Assembly (NCBI RefSeq): GCF_018139145.2
Contig: NC_059500.1
Coordinates: forward strand, 35,941,437 to 36,005,436
Source of the DNA: Gymnogyps californianus
Lineage: Eukaryota; Chordata; Aves; Accipitriformes; Cathartidae
Direction of reading: 5' to 3'
DNA length: 64,000 nucleotides
Below are positions 26,301 to 38,984 of the stretch, in pieces. Below the pieces are notes generated by a model, which did no database searches, was not told the DNA's origin, and worked only from the letters and a program-made list of their open reading frames with translations. The position numbers and the translations under genes are program-made. Numbering within the stretch: position 1 is the stretch's first letter; each line of letters opens with the position of its first letter.

Positions 26301-28141
26301 TCTTCAGTGGCTTCAGATGCAAACACAATTTCTTACAGTCACGATATTCAAACCAGCAACGACAACAGACTCATTGCTTTCTGCTAAATACTGCATATTG
26401 GAAAATCATTAGGAAGGAAAAAAGAAGTGTAATTTGCAAAAAATAATCATGATTGGGAGACCACGACCTCTGAACACAACATACATTTCAGAAGTGACTT
26501 CTCCCACTTCCAATGCCTCTGGCATAACAGATCCAAAAGAAAGGATGGGAGACTAAGGAAGTGCCCCTACATGATTTTTTTTTTTGGTCATCAGTATCTT
26601 CAAAGGTGCTTAACTCCAGCTTATAATTTTACCATCAGTCTTCTAAACTGTTATTTTGTGCTCAACATAGCCCGCTAGCTGTTTCTAAATATAAATTTCA
26701 GTTTTTGTCTTCCTGCGACTTCAGATCAAATTCTGCTCTTGTATCAGAATCACAACACCGTGCAAATGGTAAAGCTGCACAGTTCAGCTTTGCTTTGACA
26801 AAGTATTAATATTTCTTAACAGAAGCAAAACCAAACACTTCAATCGTATTTCTCTTAGGATTTTGCAGTTATTTCAAGTGGATGTGAAAACCGAAGCAAC
26901 TATTTACTTTTATGTATTTCAGCCATTTTTGAGCATTCTAACTGATTCCAAACCCTTTAGTTAAAATTATTTTGTCTTCACCACGCTATAATCTTTCTCC
27001 CCCACAGGATAACTGTCAGAATATAAAGAACATTCAAACTTCCTTATTTGTCTGTTTATCGCTCAATGCTCAACAGAGGGATGAAAAAAAAAAAAAAGTC
27101 GTCACAGTTCCTTTAAGTGGACTGCCTCAATGACCTCTACACTGCTACGGTTTATGGCCTCCAAGCCTGTAAAAATACACAGCTTTGCATGCTGATACTA
27201 GCTCTGTACCGGATGGCTGTGCCCATGGATTAGGCTGCAGATTCAACCCTAGGGCTCAGAAGATCTAAGCTTCTGTGGATAAAAAGAGCATGAGAGAAGC
27301 CTAACAGAAAAGAACATTAAAAAAAAAAATTATGAGCAGTTAATTCCCTTAAAAGGAATAATTTTGTTTTAAAATGGGAGCACTTTACAATATATCATGT
27401 AATTTGGCCAGACTGGGACTCCACTTGCCACTCTTCCACTGGAGTCTGGGTCACCTAATGAAAGTATTGCTTATCTTTGTCGAAAATAACATCACTTCAA
27501 ACTAATCTAGCCAACTACAACACAAAGTTTATGCAGTACAGTGCTAAAGAAGAAAACTGAACAATTCTGGCAGAACACATGAAATGAAGAGCAACAACTC
27601 TGGCATCAGGCTTGTAGTATTCAACTACTTTCAGCACTTCTAGTAATACACTATAGCTGTTTTCTTGGAAACAAAATAGGGAAGTTTGATAAGAAACACA
27701 TTTTTAAAGACATTTTGTCAGGCATCAAATCTTTGACATATTATGCACCCTCCAGACAGAAGCCCTACTTTTGTGTACACTTCGCTTTGTTTAAAACCTA
27801 CCACCACAATAACGTATCAAGATATACTGAAAGCTATTTTTTGTATTTAAGTTCTAGATTTAAGTTCCGAAAACGCTGGGCCAGCGGCGCTTATTTTCAG
27901 AAACACTGTAATACAGGAAGGTTACACGCTTGCTTTCAAGCTGGTGCGTTTTTAGCCGGCCGCTTCGCTTCGGCTCCTTAGGACGCTCCCGCTTCCCCCT
28001 TCCCTCCGGCCAACTGCTGAGCGCTCCGAGTTGCCTGTGACCCAGCGGGGCCGGCCGGCTCTTGTCTCTGCCGCTCCCCCCGCACTTCCCGACACCCGGG
28101 ACCCCGCGGGAACCGGCGGCAGCGCCGACCGCCCCACCCGG

Positions 28142-28169
28142 CCCCGACCCCGACCCCGACCCCGATCCC
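28142..28169. repeat. CCCCGA hexamer tract
   Basis: Four units of CCCCGA plus a variant final unit within the CpG island. On the minus (SYK) strand it is TCGGGG repeated, a G-rich motif. It would be in intron 1 just downstream of the candidate exon 1 donor. Confidence 0.9.
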
Positions 28170-28280
28170 GGCCGCGGCGCCGTCGCCGCCTCCCGGCGCA
28201 GCGCTCGCGGGGAAGGGGCGGTGGCGGCGGGCGAGCCGCCGGCGGGGCCCCGCTGCTGGCGGCCCAGCGCCGCTACTCAC

Positions 28281-28480
28281 CGCTCCCCGCGGGTCGCTCG
28301 GCCCCGCGCCGCCGCCGCCGCCGCCGCCGCCTCCTCCCGCCGCCCGGCGGCTCCTGCCGCTGTCGCTGCCGCCGCCGCTGAGAGAGAGCCGGCAGGGAGG
28401 AGGCAGCCCTCGAGCGGGCGGCTCCGCCGAGCCGCGCCGGGCCGGGCCGGGTCGGGATAGGGCCGGGAGCGGGGCTGGAC
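28281..28480 (-). other. SYK: Candidate SYK noncoding exon 1 with GGC repeat
   Basis: Inferred first exon of SYK. On the minus strand a full-consensus donor, G|GTGAGTA, lies at 28281/28280 inside the CpG island. It is the best minus-strand donor I found in the island and would splice to the acceptor at 7201, giving an intron of about 21.1 kb. The upstream end is a guess: no TATA box is visible and CpG-island promoters usually start at several sites. The exon would contain a run of eight GGC units (plus-strand GCC, 28308-28331) and much GC-rich sequence with no evident coding role. Transcript data would be needed to fix the start. The donor is clear; its assignment to SYK rests on strand and position. 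Confidence 0.45.
28308..28331. repeat. GCC trinucleotide run, 8 units
   Basis: Eight perfect GCC units, read as GGC on the SYK strand, 27 bases 5' of the candidate exon 1 donor and therefore probably in the 5' UTR. Shorter GCC/GCT runs continue at 28350-28380. Confidence 0.95.
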
Positions 28481-28741
28481 CCGCGCTTAGCGCCGCGGGT
28501 GCCGCCGCTTCCTCGTTTTTTCTCGCAGCCGCGGCCACTTCCTCAACGGGGTGTCGGCGCGCACTCCCTCCTCCGCAGCGGGCGCAGCCGCCGTGCCCCC
28601 GGCCCCCTCTTTCGGGAGGCAGCCCCGGCGGGAGGGCGCCCGGCCCCGGCGGCGCGCCACGGCAGGGCGCGGGCCGCTGCAGCCTTCCGGCCCCTCCGGT
28701 GTCGCTTCTCCCGTGGGCGAGGAAGCGTCCGTCTCCTCCGG

Positions 28742-28868
28742 ACCCCGCGGCGTGGGGCTGCTCGGGACCCTGTGATGTGGGTCCACTTGGTGCCGCGCGA
28801 TGTGGCTGCCCTTGGGACCCCATGATGTGGGTCTCCTTGGTACCCTGTGATTTGGGTCCCTGTGGCAG
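28742..28868. repeat. 25-bp minisatellite, about five diverged units
   Basis: Units follow the pattern ACCCYGTGATGTGGGTCC followed by a short CTTGGT-like spacer, starting at about 28742, 28768, 28794, 28818 and 28843. Unit length is 24-26 bp and divergence is substantial in the first and third copies. It borders the CpG island on its distal side. It makes a periodic reading frame on the minus strand that is not a gene. Confidence 0.85.
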
Positions 28869-29982
28869 CGGTGTCGCCTCGTAGGTGGCTGGCTTTGTCA
28901 GGTGGACATGCCGCTGCTCGGCACCACGCTTGGGACGGAGGATCAAAGTGTATCAAATGTGGGCTTCTCTTAAGGAGAAAGGGAATATGCACACTTTCGG
29001 TGAACATTGAAGTTCTGTGTCTTTTGGTACTTGTGTGTACTTCAGTGAGAAAATGACTCTTAGAGGGTTTCCTTTTGGAGCAACACAGGGGCCTACCATA
29101 GCACAATATCTCCCTTCCTGTTGTATTTAACTCAAAAAACCCCATATTTCAATCAAAAATACTTTCATAGCAACTCCAGGTGTGGAGGAGACTCTGGTGT
29201 GGAGGAGACTCCAGTGTGCCCAGACACTGAGCTGAAGGAAAGTCCCTCTTCAAGGCCGCCTCAGCACCATGTGTGACAGGGAATTAATTTCTGCTGCAGA
29301 TGACCCCACTCAGCCAAAACGTGGCAACTGTCCTTTGCCAGGGACTGTCCAGGGACGAACTGCTCCTGCTGTGGGTCATACACGGCTGATGAGTGGCACG
29401 ACGGGCCTTGGCTGAGGCCTGAGTGGTTAGGTCTCCTTCAGCTGTGACTGTGCTGCATGACACAGCATCGTGTCCCGTGATGGGCAGTGCTAGTGGGAGG
29501 TGAAGTCCACTTCCTTCTTCCCCTTAATAAATCAGTGTTAGCGCTCATGTGGGATACAGGCGTTATTTTCAGTGGTGAAACACTGGCTCTCTTTCCTCAT
29601 TGCAAAATGGACCATACACCCCTTATAGTTAATAGAGCTGCCAAAGTACAAAACTCTCATATTTCATACCAGTTAAAAAGGTCTCTGGTTTTGGTCCATT
29701 TCAGTGAGACTTTTGGTAATTGCTGTAGCGGCAGTGGGTTTCTTGTTGGCACTGCCTACATGTCAGAAAAAAGAGAAGAACTTAGAAAACCTAATTCTTG
29801 GACGTGTTTTGATGGACAGTTCTTTTCCTATCAATATCCAAGTGTGAACAGAGCATAACCTGCAGGAAATAGCTTTTGGAAAATCATTATTGCACTGCGA
29901 ACTGTTTTTTAAGGAGAAGTCTCATCTTAAATTGGTGAAAATATCATCAATACTGCATGGCTTTAAATTGTACATAAGCAAT
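28869..29982. other. Noncoding DNA upstream of SYK island
   Basis: Moderate-GC sequence without a recognised gene. A 17-bp unit GGTGTGGAGGAGACTCT is duplicated in tandem at 29179-29212. A 123-codon plus-strand open frame at 29487-29858 has no recognisable domain. Confidence 0.6.
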
Positions 29983-30550
29983 TGTACTGGACCTGGCTGG
30001 GATGGAATTAACTTTCTTCATAGCCACCAAGATGGTGCTGTGTCTTGGACTTTGGCTAAAACAATATTGATAACACACTAATAATTTGTCTGTTCCTGGA
30101 CACTGCTTGCACAATGTTGAGGCTTTCTCCGTTTCCCACTCTGCCCCTGTCCCCAGCATGTAAGCTAGAGGTGGACAAGAAGTTGGGAAGGGACAGAGCC
30201 GGGACAGCTGCCCCCAACTGACCAAAGGGATATCCCATACCATACTTGGCAATCAAAACGGGGGGTAGATGAAGATGGGTGGAGGGGTGGGGGTGTCTTC
30301 CAAGGTGGCCAGTGCTCAGAGACTTGCTGGGTATCACTGTGCTTGTGGGAGGTGGTGAGTGACCGCCTATGCATCACTTGGTTTGGGTTTTGTTTTTTTC
30401 CTTTCCTTCACCCATTAAACTGTCTTTACCTTGACACATGACTTTTCTTGCTTTTGATCTTCCTATTCTGTCCTCAGTCCTGCTGCGCAGGGGGAGTTGA
30501 GCAATTGGCTGCGTGAGTGCTTGGCTGCTGGCCTGGGTCAGCCCATAACA
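29983..30550 (+). mobile_element. Solo LTR, ERVL-like family B, old copy
   Basis: The oldest-looking of five related LTRs. It starts TGTACTGGACCTGGCTGGGA (family form TGTGCTGGTTTNGGCTGGGA), contains ACAAGAAGTTGGGA, CAACTGACCAAAGGGATAT and a polyadenylation hexamer ATTAAA at 30414-30419, and ends GGGTCAGCCCATAACA. Flanks GCAAT (29978-29982) and GCAGT (30551-30555) fit a 5-bp target duplication with one mismatch. No retroviral coding region is attached. The TATA region is mutated. Confidence 0.85.
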
Positions 30551-33500
30551 GCAGTAGAGGGGAAATCCAGTAAGGGAAGTAAATATTTTTTGATGCCATC
30601 CACAGTTTACTTTTTCTTTCATTTCATGCGAGATTTAATACAAATAATTGTGTTATAGAGTTCTGCTATACTGATTTTTGGTAAGGGACTTACAACAGTG
30701 GAATATATTATTTAATGTATTACATGTAATGTTACATATTATCATATCTTAACATATATATTATCATTCTGTAGCTTTTTTGTGATGTGTGGATGACTCT
30801 ATAGGAGGCCAGTAATTGGTAAAGTAAAATAATCCCTCTTTTTGTCTGGCAAAATTTGATCAGAGTATATCTGGGATTTCTGGCAAGATTCAGTACATTT
30901 GTGAAATCTCCTGCCCAATATGAATACATAAAGTAGAAACCAATAGTTTGTACATAGACTCCCGCTAGTTGTGCTGTGTAGTAACTACAATAATTGACTT
31001 TGTAATCCTCTGTACTTTTGGGGGAGCATCTGAGGGAGTTTCAATGCTTTCAGTATAGCAATATGATTTGAAAGACCTCTGCTTTCAGGAGGCATGACAG
31101 TTTGCTTAAGGCCAGGGTACATCTATTGTTGTGGGAGGCTTTACAACTATCTGACCATGTGCCATGCCAATTAGTGATAGTAGAAGAGAAGAGGGAGGGA
31201 GCCTGGGTGAAATGCCGTGTCTCTTTCTGATAAAACTTCAACCCTGAAGTTGGACTTAACTTTTACTGTAGACAAAGTCCAGATTTCTCCCAATATAAAA
31301 AACCTAAATAATTTCTCACATGCCATGACGCTGTTACAGTCATCAGCTGCACTGGCGGTTCCACATGTGATCTGCCATATTTTTCTGCGTAGTGAAAGCA
31401 ATTTGGATGACCCCTTGAACTCACAGGACCTAACACCTGGAAAGAGAGGGGTATTGCTGTTGGTAATGATGAAATTTACACCACTGGTTTGTTTCAAATC
31501 TATTTTTTGTCCTATCAGGAATCACGATAGAGTTGATTAAATCATTTAAAAGAATATTCCCAAATCTAATTTCTTTACTACATTGACTCTAGGATCAATA
31601 TAATTTATAAAAAGTAATTATGTAACTGAACCTCTCCAAACTTCAGAAATTTGGAGTTATGAAGTGTCTATTCTGTTGCCTTCCCACTATCTGTCTTCAT
31701 TGTTACAGGGAATAAAAGGTCAACAGAAAATACAAGTAGGTATGTTGAAATAGACCTTTCTTCAGCTAAGCTACCGTACTGAAGCATTATTATTTATTTC
31801 ATTCCCCAGAGGGAATTTTTAGGTTGGTTTGTGGCTTACAGGTGTAGTGGAATTTGCAGATGTACTTTTGCAGATGTAGTTTGCATTGGTGGAATTCTGC
31901 TCCAGTACCCTCTGCAAAGGGTACTACTCTGGCTTACTCGCAAGGTAATTACAGGCTGGCTGAAGCTGAGCATTTTTTAAAATGCCATCTTTGTTTCTAT
32001 AGTAGGGAATGCTGTAAGCTAAGCTGATGCTTTGTTGTCTGATTGAATGTTAATTTCTCTAAAATACATACCAACAAAATATACAAAACCACAGACAGAC
32101 AATCTCATTTGAGGTTCAAATTCTTGATACTTGACCATACCTACAGCTAAAAGTCAAGGATCTCTATGATAGAAGCAATTAGTGACAGTAAGATGGGACT
32201 CTACATCTATACAAAAAGAAGAATGCAGGAGTGACTCATTTTGCCTAAAGGAATATAAAATTTCTGCACAGTTCATTAAATTCAGTCATTGTTTGAACAA
32301 AAATACATGCTACTTGGGAGTTATTTATTATCTACTTCATTTTAATTTTGATGGAAGCAGTGATTCAGTGTTAGCACAATAGCAGTAAACAACATTTAGA
32401 GAAAATCAAAAGCCAATAGCCTGAAAGCAGTGTTGTGACACAAAAGCAAATGCCGTGTATTACAGTCAGAAAGAACTGAGCTGGATCAGAAGCTTCAAAA
32501 AGTAAGGACCATAATCTCATATCCTTTGGCCCCTTTCTGTTATCCAAGGAGTAGCAAAGATCCCTATTTTACAGAAGAACCAGGCCTGAAGCTATTTCAT
32601 ACATTGTGAATACCAGCTGTTTGTGTTTCTATAAGGATTTCACTTACTTATAGCTGAATTTAAGTGGAAAACAGTAGTGGCAATCTCTAGGGAAAACTGA
32701 GTACAATTACACCGAAACAAACTGGGGGAGATGTACAGCAAATTAATTGACCTGCCTGCTCATTGTGAGAATCTATAAATTATTACTATTTTGGTTATAT
32801 ACTAATTTACTGCTTTGACTAGAAATGGCAGTAGCAATATTCTTTGCTATATGAAGTTAAGAGTAATAATTGGAAAATTCAGGGCCATCAAGGTATTTTC
32901 TTTGTCAACTCACACTAAATGTAATGATGTCTGCATTATTTTACGTCCGTATAACTATAACAATTTAAATACCATAGTTTTGCATGCTATAGCCACATTT
33001 CTCACCTTTTCCCTCTATTCTTACCTTAAAACAAAAAATAGATCACACTTATTATGTATGTCTGTTGTAAAATTGTTGATAGTTTTGCTCGCTAGTGATT
33101 AAGAGTAGTCTCAGGATGTATTCATTACACGTGAAAGATCATGACGTGAGGAGGTATGGTATCTACTTTTTAAAATTTTTGTGGGACAATGCAGGCTAAG
33201 ATTGTAGACTAGCTGACAAAAGATGTTTTCTGAACTTACATGACTTTACAAAATACGTAGTTACATTAAACTGAGGATGTAGGCTTGGGCCAGTCCGATC
33301 TTTATGACTTCATATACTACACACCCATGGCTAGTTATCAGTTCTAGCTTTTGTTTTTATAGTGACGATGTGTCTGTTTAAACCAGTATTAAAGAATGGT
33401 GCATTTTTTGAGAACAATGGCTGAAAGAAGCAAAAACATATACAATAGCAAGTTATGATAGGACAAAAAGCAGGACTTTTTTTAAAATAAATTTTTCTTT

Positions 33501-34640
33501 AAAATAATTGCCTAATCGTTGCACAGAAAATAACCAAGGCAGTGGGTAACAAGGAGCTGATAATCAGATTTTTAACAAGTCTTGAGCAAAACTCTGAAAA
33601 AGAATTTATTAGCAAAAGAATGGGTAAGCTCTGCTTTGGATGAGAACCGGCATAAAGGTTAAAAAAAAAAGAAAAAAAGGAGAGAGAATACATAATCACC
33701 TTTTAACTGTCAGAAGATTAAGTAACTATAGGGGAAGATTCTGTTTCAGCACCATTTCCAGAAGCATTTCCAGCTGTAAAATGCCTTCTGAGAGCCATCT
33801 TGGACTGTCTCAGTTAGCAAACAAGAACAGTGTTGGAAGCCACTATGTCAGAGCTGAGGATTGCATTGGCATAAAGTCATACCATCTGCGGAAGCCCTTT
33901 TTTCATCATTGGTTGTGTACTGACATGCTGGAGCATGGAGAGCACATTTTCTTGGTCCTGTTCCATTTGGGATTCCCCCTGGTTGGGGGATCAGTTAATG
34001 GATGGGTTAATCCACCTTTAAACCTTTTGTATACTGTAATGGTTAGTGCCTAAATAGGCATTCCTGTGCGGCCATCCTAGGAATATGAGAGATGCACTAC
34101 TGAATGGAAACATACTGTTAGGGGGGACTGCACTGGGTGAGGCATGGGGTGTTACTAGCTGTCACGCCTCCTGGTCATATGCATTGGTATTTAAGCATCT
34201 AAAATTTCATTCTAAGACTATTATATATTCATATGGATAATAAAAGCAGCCACACAATGCTGAACCTGGGACAGCAGTGAATAGAGACAAATGGACAAAA
34301 ACTACAGATCCGTAAGAGTATGTAGAAATGGAAATAGAATAAAATGTTCCCAGTGTAAGCCTACTAGTGGCATACAAAACTCCTAATTTTTTGTTTTCAA
34401 CTGAAACATGGTTGGACTTAGTATAACTTGTAAATAGTACAAAGTACTTAAATAGTATTATTTACATTTTTATATATGTACTTACAAATAGTGTGAAGCT
34501 AATTCAGTATAAGCCAGGCTTATGGGACTTTTCTACAGTAATTGTCCCAAAGTCTCCAGAGGGACTTTTATTAGTTGGGTGTCTCATGTCATGTCTTTGT
34601 TAATGAGCCCTTCTCGCACCTCAAGGACTGGGGAGCAGAC

Positions 34641-34658
34641 GAGAGAGAGAGAGAGAGA
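34641..34658. repeat. GA dinucleotide run, 9 units
   Basis: Nine perfect GA units; short microsatellite. Confidence 0.95.
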
Positions 34659-37600
34659 CTGCAAGAGTCAGCTTGGATCCAGCTGTAGTTTTGTTCTGTC
34701 TGTAACATTTGTCAGCTATTTCCTAAAGAGCCAGTTGCTATCTTTGCACTGTGGTCTCATACATATTTGTATGGACCTCATATTTACTTATATGCAGTGC
34801 TGGCGCAGTCTGCATCTGTACATTTATCCTTAATCTATTAAACCCTCCTAGAAACTGAATTAGCTGTCATCCATAGTGCTCAGAGCTAATAATCTAAGCT
34901 GGACCCACATTGCTTCCTGAGGAAGCAGAAAGAGTGTTCCCAATAGCAAGAAGTACTCCTTTTTGTGAGAACACGTTGTGGAGACACCCAGCCTATCTCT
35001 CCATGAAGCCGGTTTATAATTGTCACAGATTCCGACTGATGCACAAAAAGCAGATGTACTCTTTCTGGATTAGTGCTAGCCCTGGAAGAGGTATGATGCA
35101 TTTCCACGTCACTGCACCTAAACTAATGAGTCCTGTCAGATCTGAGCTGACCTTGCATCCCAGTCATAGATATTCTTCCAACCAAACAGCATGGGCACCT
35201 CTAACTCAAGGTTCACTGTAAATGAATCAGGCTATAAAATATTATAAATTTTTTTTATAATGCAAAATATTAACTATCTGTTCTCATAACCTACTTTCCT
35301 GCCTTTACAGTCAGAATAAACACCTCCTTAATGTCAGAGTCCTCATGTATAATTTAGTTTTAGGTTGTTTGCTGCTGCAAGGTAGCTGGGGCCTTCCTGC
35401 TGAAGCAATATACCTGAGATGTTGTAACACAAGGAATATCTTAAAGTTGCACAAGTAGCATTTTTCAGTTTTCCATCATATTTTGTTTTGAGGCTTGATT
35501 TAGCACTGACTTAACTTTTCTACAGCCTGCCTCTGAATAAAAACTACACTAAAGTTAAAAAAAAAAAAAATCTGAACTGTTCCAAATGCTTTGAACACCA
35601 CTGTCTTTTCTGTGGTAGAATTGATTTGGGAATCCCTCCCTCATTGGATTGCAAGAATGTTAACATGCCTTCCAGTCTATAGGAGAAGCAGAAGTATGTA
35701 TGGTACCATTTATACTGGTACTCATTTCCTAATTTTGGACATACAATAGGATTCTACCAGAAAGAAACTGACCTTCTAACAGCTGTAAAAATACATGTCA
35801 TCAATAAGACTGATTTTCTGCCAAAAAGCAGAAGGATTTTACAATCAGAGTTTACTAACCCTGAAATTTTAGGCTGGTTTTCTTCTTTTTCTTTAATCCA
35901 TACTGTAAGAAAGATACAAAATAAACCCAAAATTTAGTAGGGTCTAATAACATGTTTTTCTCTGTATGTGTACATGTATGCACACACGTGCATATTTTAA
36001 ATGTCTTTAAAACAATCTTTAATGGTCTATCTTGAACTAAATCAGTTTGGACTCAAACATGCCTTTAAAAACACATTTGACTTTAGAATTATGCAAAGCC
36101 ATGAGAAAGACTTAAATCAGCATGATAATAGTTTTTTTTTTCCTCTGTGGTACTACAGATAAGGTCCAGCTGGTCTGTGCAAGAATGGAAGCAGCACATG
36201 GCCATACAAAACCTTTAGAGCTCTAGGGGACAACCCAGGAGCAGCATCCACTTTAAATTAAAAATGAGGCTCCCGAAGGCAAAACAATTAAAAAATGTTT
36301 AGAATGAATCATGAGTATGGGACAGCTGAAAGATTTCTTTTATCTTCCTTTCAGAATGTGAACATGGGAAAAATTGTCTCAACCAAGTTTCTGTCAAAGG
36401 CCACGCAAGTGCACATATAAAAACATTTGTAACTTCTTGAGAACTGAAACTGCTGGGGATCTCATAGCTTTCAAACAGAAAGCAGAAGTTAGCTTGATTT
36501 TAATCTTATTTACATTGATTCTATACAACAATGACTTCTCTATGTCTAGTAGATGTCAAAATTATCCTTTATGCCTATAATATATGTTGTTTCTAGCCAT
36601 GTTCATAGTGAAACAAAACTCTTAAGCTGCACTGAGAAGCTGAATGAACGAGCTTTATATGAAAAAGGAACATTAATCTAGATTATTTTTAAAATGTAGA
36701 CATGATGCTTGAGTCAAAAGGAAAAAACAATAGTTCAAGAGTAGCACTGGGGGGTCTTAGTCAGACACTGTACTGCAGGCAGCCCTCACTGGGGATGGAA
36801 GTAGAAGCACTTAAGTATGTCCAGCAACCTTAACCACACATGAATAAAGTCCTTTCAGCTGTGTCACGACCACAGCACTTCTAATGGCATGTGAGTGGTA
36901 AAGAACTAAGGCATGCTATATGCTAGTTATCAAAAGCTTGTTCTTTTGTTGTTAGTCTCTTCTCTTCTTTTTTTTTTTAATTTATAAATGTGTGATGCAG
37001 CAGGCATAAAAAATTAAAATCAAACAGTTTGAAATTTGGTGCTATTTAAAAGGACCAGGTTTCTTCAGCCTCTCCTGTGTAGCAAGATGGGGTGTTTTTG
37101 ATGGAGTGTTGAGCAAAAAACACTTTTCTGTATTTAGCGTTTTCCAAGTGCAAATCTTGAAGGACCATGTGTGAATGCTGTACTTACTATCTTCATGTTA
37201 TAAAGGGCGAGACCTACCTTTGAGACTGGAGACAGCTACATAACAGAAAAAGTTTGAAAGCAGATGCATTCAAAAGACTTCTAGTGGCTCCAGATACTCA
37301 AATAACACTCAGATCTGGGCTGAGGTGTTGGAGTCTCACTGAAACACCTGGAGACCTGATGCTTGGTCCCTAGTCCCTAGTCTGATTCATCTCTTGCAAG
37401 TCGTACAGCAGTGTAGAGCCCAAGTTGCCAAAGCAAAGTCTGTATCTGACCTTTAAATGATGTGGTTGCAAGGGTGGAAGACATGGACCATGGAAAACAG
37501 AAATCACTGAATCCCACCAGGTTTTTACAAAATCACTGTAAACAGATATCATTGCCCTAGATTGTATTCAATTATTCTTCCATCTTGCAGTTTTTCAAAG

Positions 37601-38984
37601 GAATTAAAGGCAGCTCCATGGTGATTGCTCTTTTTATCAATCTCACCAGCCAGACAAGAAAAGGTTCATACAGAGATGCTGACGGATAAAGGAGATCATG
37701 ATTGCAAGATTAAAGGATAGAGAAATATTTATGCAGTATCAGCTGTCCTTGAACTCTGTTTTAAAGAGGCAGTATTTCCATTGCATTTGTGAGATGTACT
37801 GTATTCTCACTGGGGACTCTACCTTTAGTCCGACCTCACTTACATGCCTTTCGAAATCCAGCTAGAAGAACATTCTGGTTACTTTTTCCCTGACTTGTTT
37901 GGAAAATACCACTTTATTTTATCTTAATGAATTATTCTTCTCTCTACGTGGGCTGCAGCAGTTACAGCCAAATGGCTATTGCTTTCCCAGCTTAATTCAT
38001 GCACCTTTTAAAGTTTGAAAAATGGATCAATAGCAAACTGAGAGAGGTGCTCCTAGCTGGCCTGTGGAGCTAAGAAGCCACACAGGTTACTGAGGCCACT
38101 CGTTGGGTATTTCAGGAGGATACAAGGCAACTGATCTGGAGAGACAATGGAACATCAGGATTCAGGACATCCGAAATATACCTCCAGATTTCTTCGTAAA
38201 ATGTGTTAAAAGAAACAGTGGACTTTTGCAGTGATTTTGATTGCATGGAGTCAGCAGTTTTTATGACAGATTTTAGTCAACTTTGAGGCTAACCCTGTGT
38301 TAATATTTTTTAAAGCTGCACGTGCCTTGGTTTACAACATGTACATATTTGTAATTGTCTTTTTTTAAGTTTCCATTAACTCATCTTGGCTCATTCATAT
38401 TTAAATGCTTAGAAATCTGTAATGAGCATTGTTTTGAACATACTAGGAGTTCATCTGTATGTATCTATATTGCTACAAGGCAGTGGTAGAATCTGTGCCT
38501 CTAGGGATAGCTGATTTACTTTTTATGACTTCCTACATCCTCACGTGCACACGTGGACATTTGGAGTTCCCAGCACTGTCCTTTTGCTTCTGCTCTCTCT
38601 CTCTAGCCACAATATATATATTCTTCATTCGTCATATCTGTAACTCTTGTAAGATGACTAAATGGGCTTTCATCTTGTTCAGTAGAGTAAATGTCAGTGA
38701 AAGGACAGCACGGATTTTTGAACAACTGTGCACTACATTAATACATGCTGCAAGTGTTATTGCTTTTGAACTTCCATCTCCTTAGTAGCACCATGTGCTG
38801 CATTAAACCAACTAAGAAAAATAATTTATTTTGTATTGAATACAAGAAAGTACAGAAAAATGTTATGACAGAGCATCAAATCTATTTTTTATTTTACCAA
38901 ATCAATAAAGATCTCATTCAGAAGTTCTGCAAAACATCATAATGTGAGTGCACAAAATAAGCTTCTGATTTATTTCTTCTATTT

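Larger units (their letters stand above)
7201..28280 (-). other. SYK: SYK intron 1, about 21 kb
   Basis: The first intron, if the donor at 28280 is right. Apart from the interrupted CR1 element (10020-11519) and the poly-G tract (20336-20373) it is AT-rich sequence without recognisable genes. 7890-7990 is nearly pure AT. Several A/T homopolymers occur (for example 7721-7734, 20460-20535, 27084-27098). Short open frames at 11623-12139, 12998-13291 and 24366-24820 have no recognisable domains and I do not regard them as genes. Immune-cell enhancers are plausible in such an intron but cannot be identified by eye. Confidence 0.6.
27950..28770 (-). promoter_or_regulatory. SYK: CpG island, presumed SYK promoter
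   Basis: About 0.8 kb of very GC-rich, CpG-dense DNA in a window that is otherwise AT-rich and CpG-poor. It holds GC boxes (for example GGGGCGG at 28215-28221), a CCCCGA hexamer tract (28142-28169), a GCC run (28308-28331) and a four-run G3 motif (28439-28456). It is the only island of this strength here and lies upstream of SYK exon 2 on the correct side, so a promoter with noncoding exon 1 is the simplest reading. Long open frames on both strands across the island come from stop-codon scarcity in GC-rich DNA; their products are low-complexity Arg/Ala/Pro/Gly and match nothing I know. A divergent plus-strand transcript is possible but has no direct sequence support. Confidence 0.75.

Noticed and set aside
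27978..28946. 322-codon minus-strand open frame across the CpG island
   Set aside because: Low-complexity Gly/Ala/Arg/Pro product created by GC-rich repeats and the minisatellite; overlapping open frames occur on the other strand too, and no domain is recognisable.
28950..29060. Coding exon of a divergent plus-strand gene beside the island
   Set aside because: Short open frame without known similarity; nothing beyond proximity to the island supports it.
33640..34053. 137-codon plus-strand open frame
   Set aside because: No domain, low-complexity Lys-rich start, and no supporting context; treated as chance.
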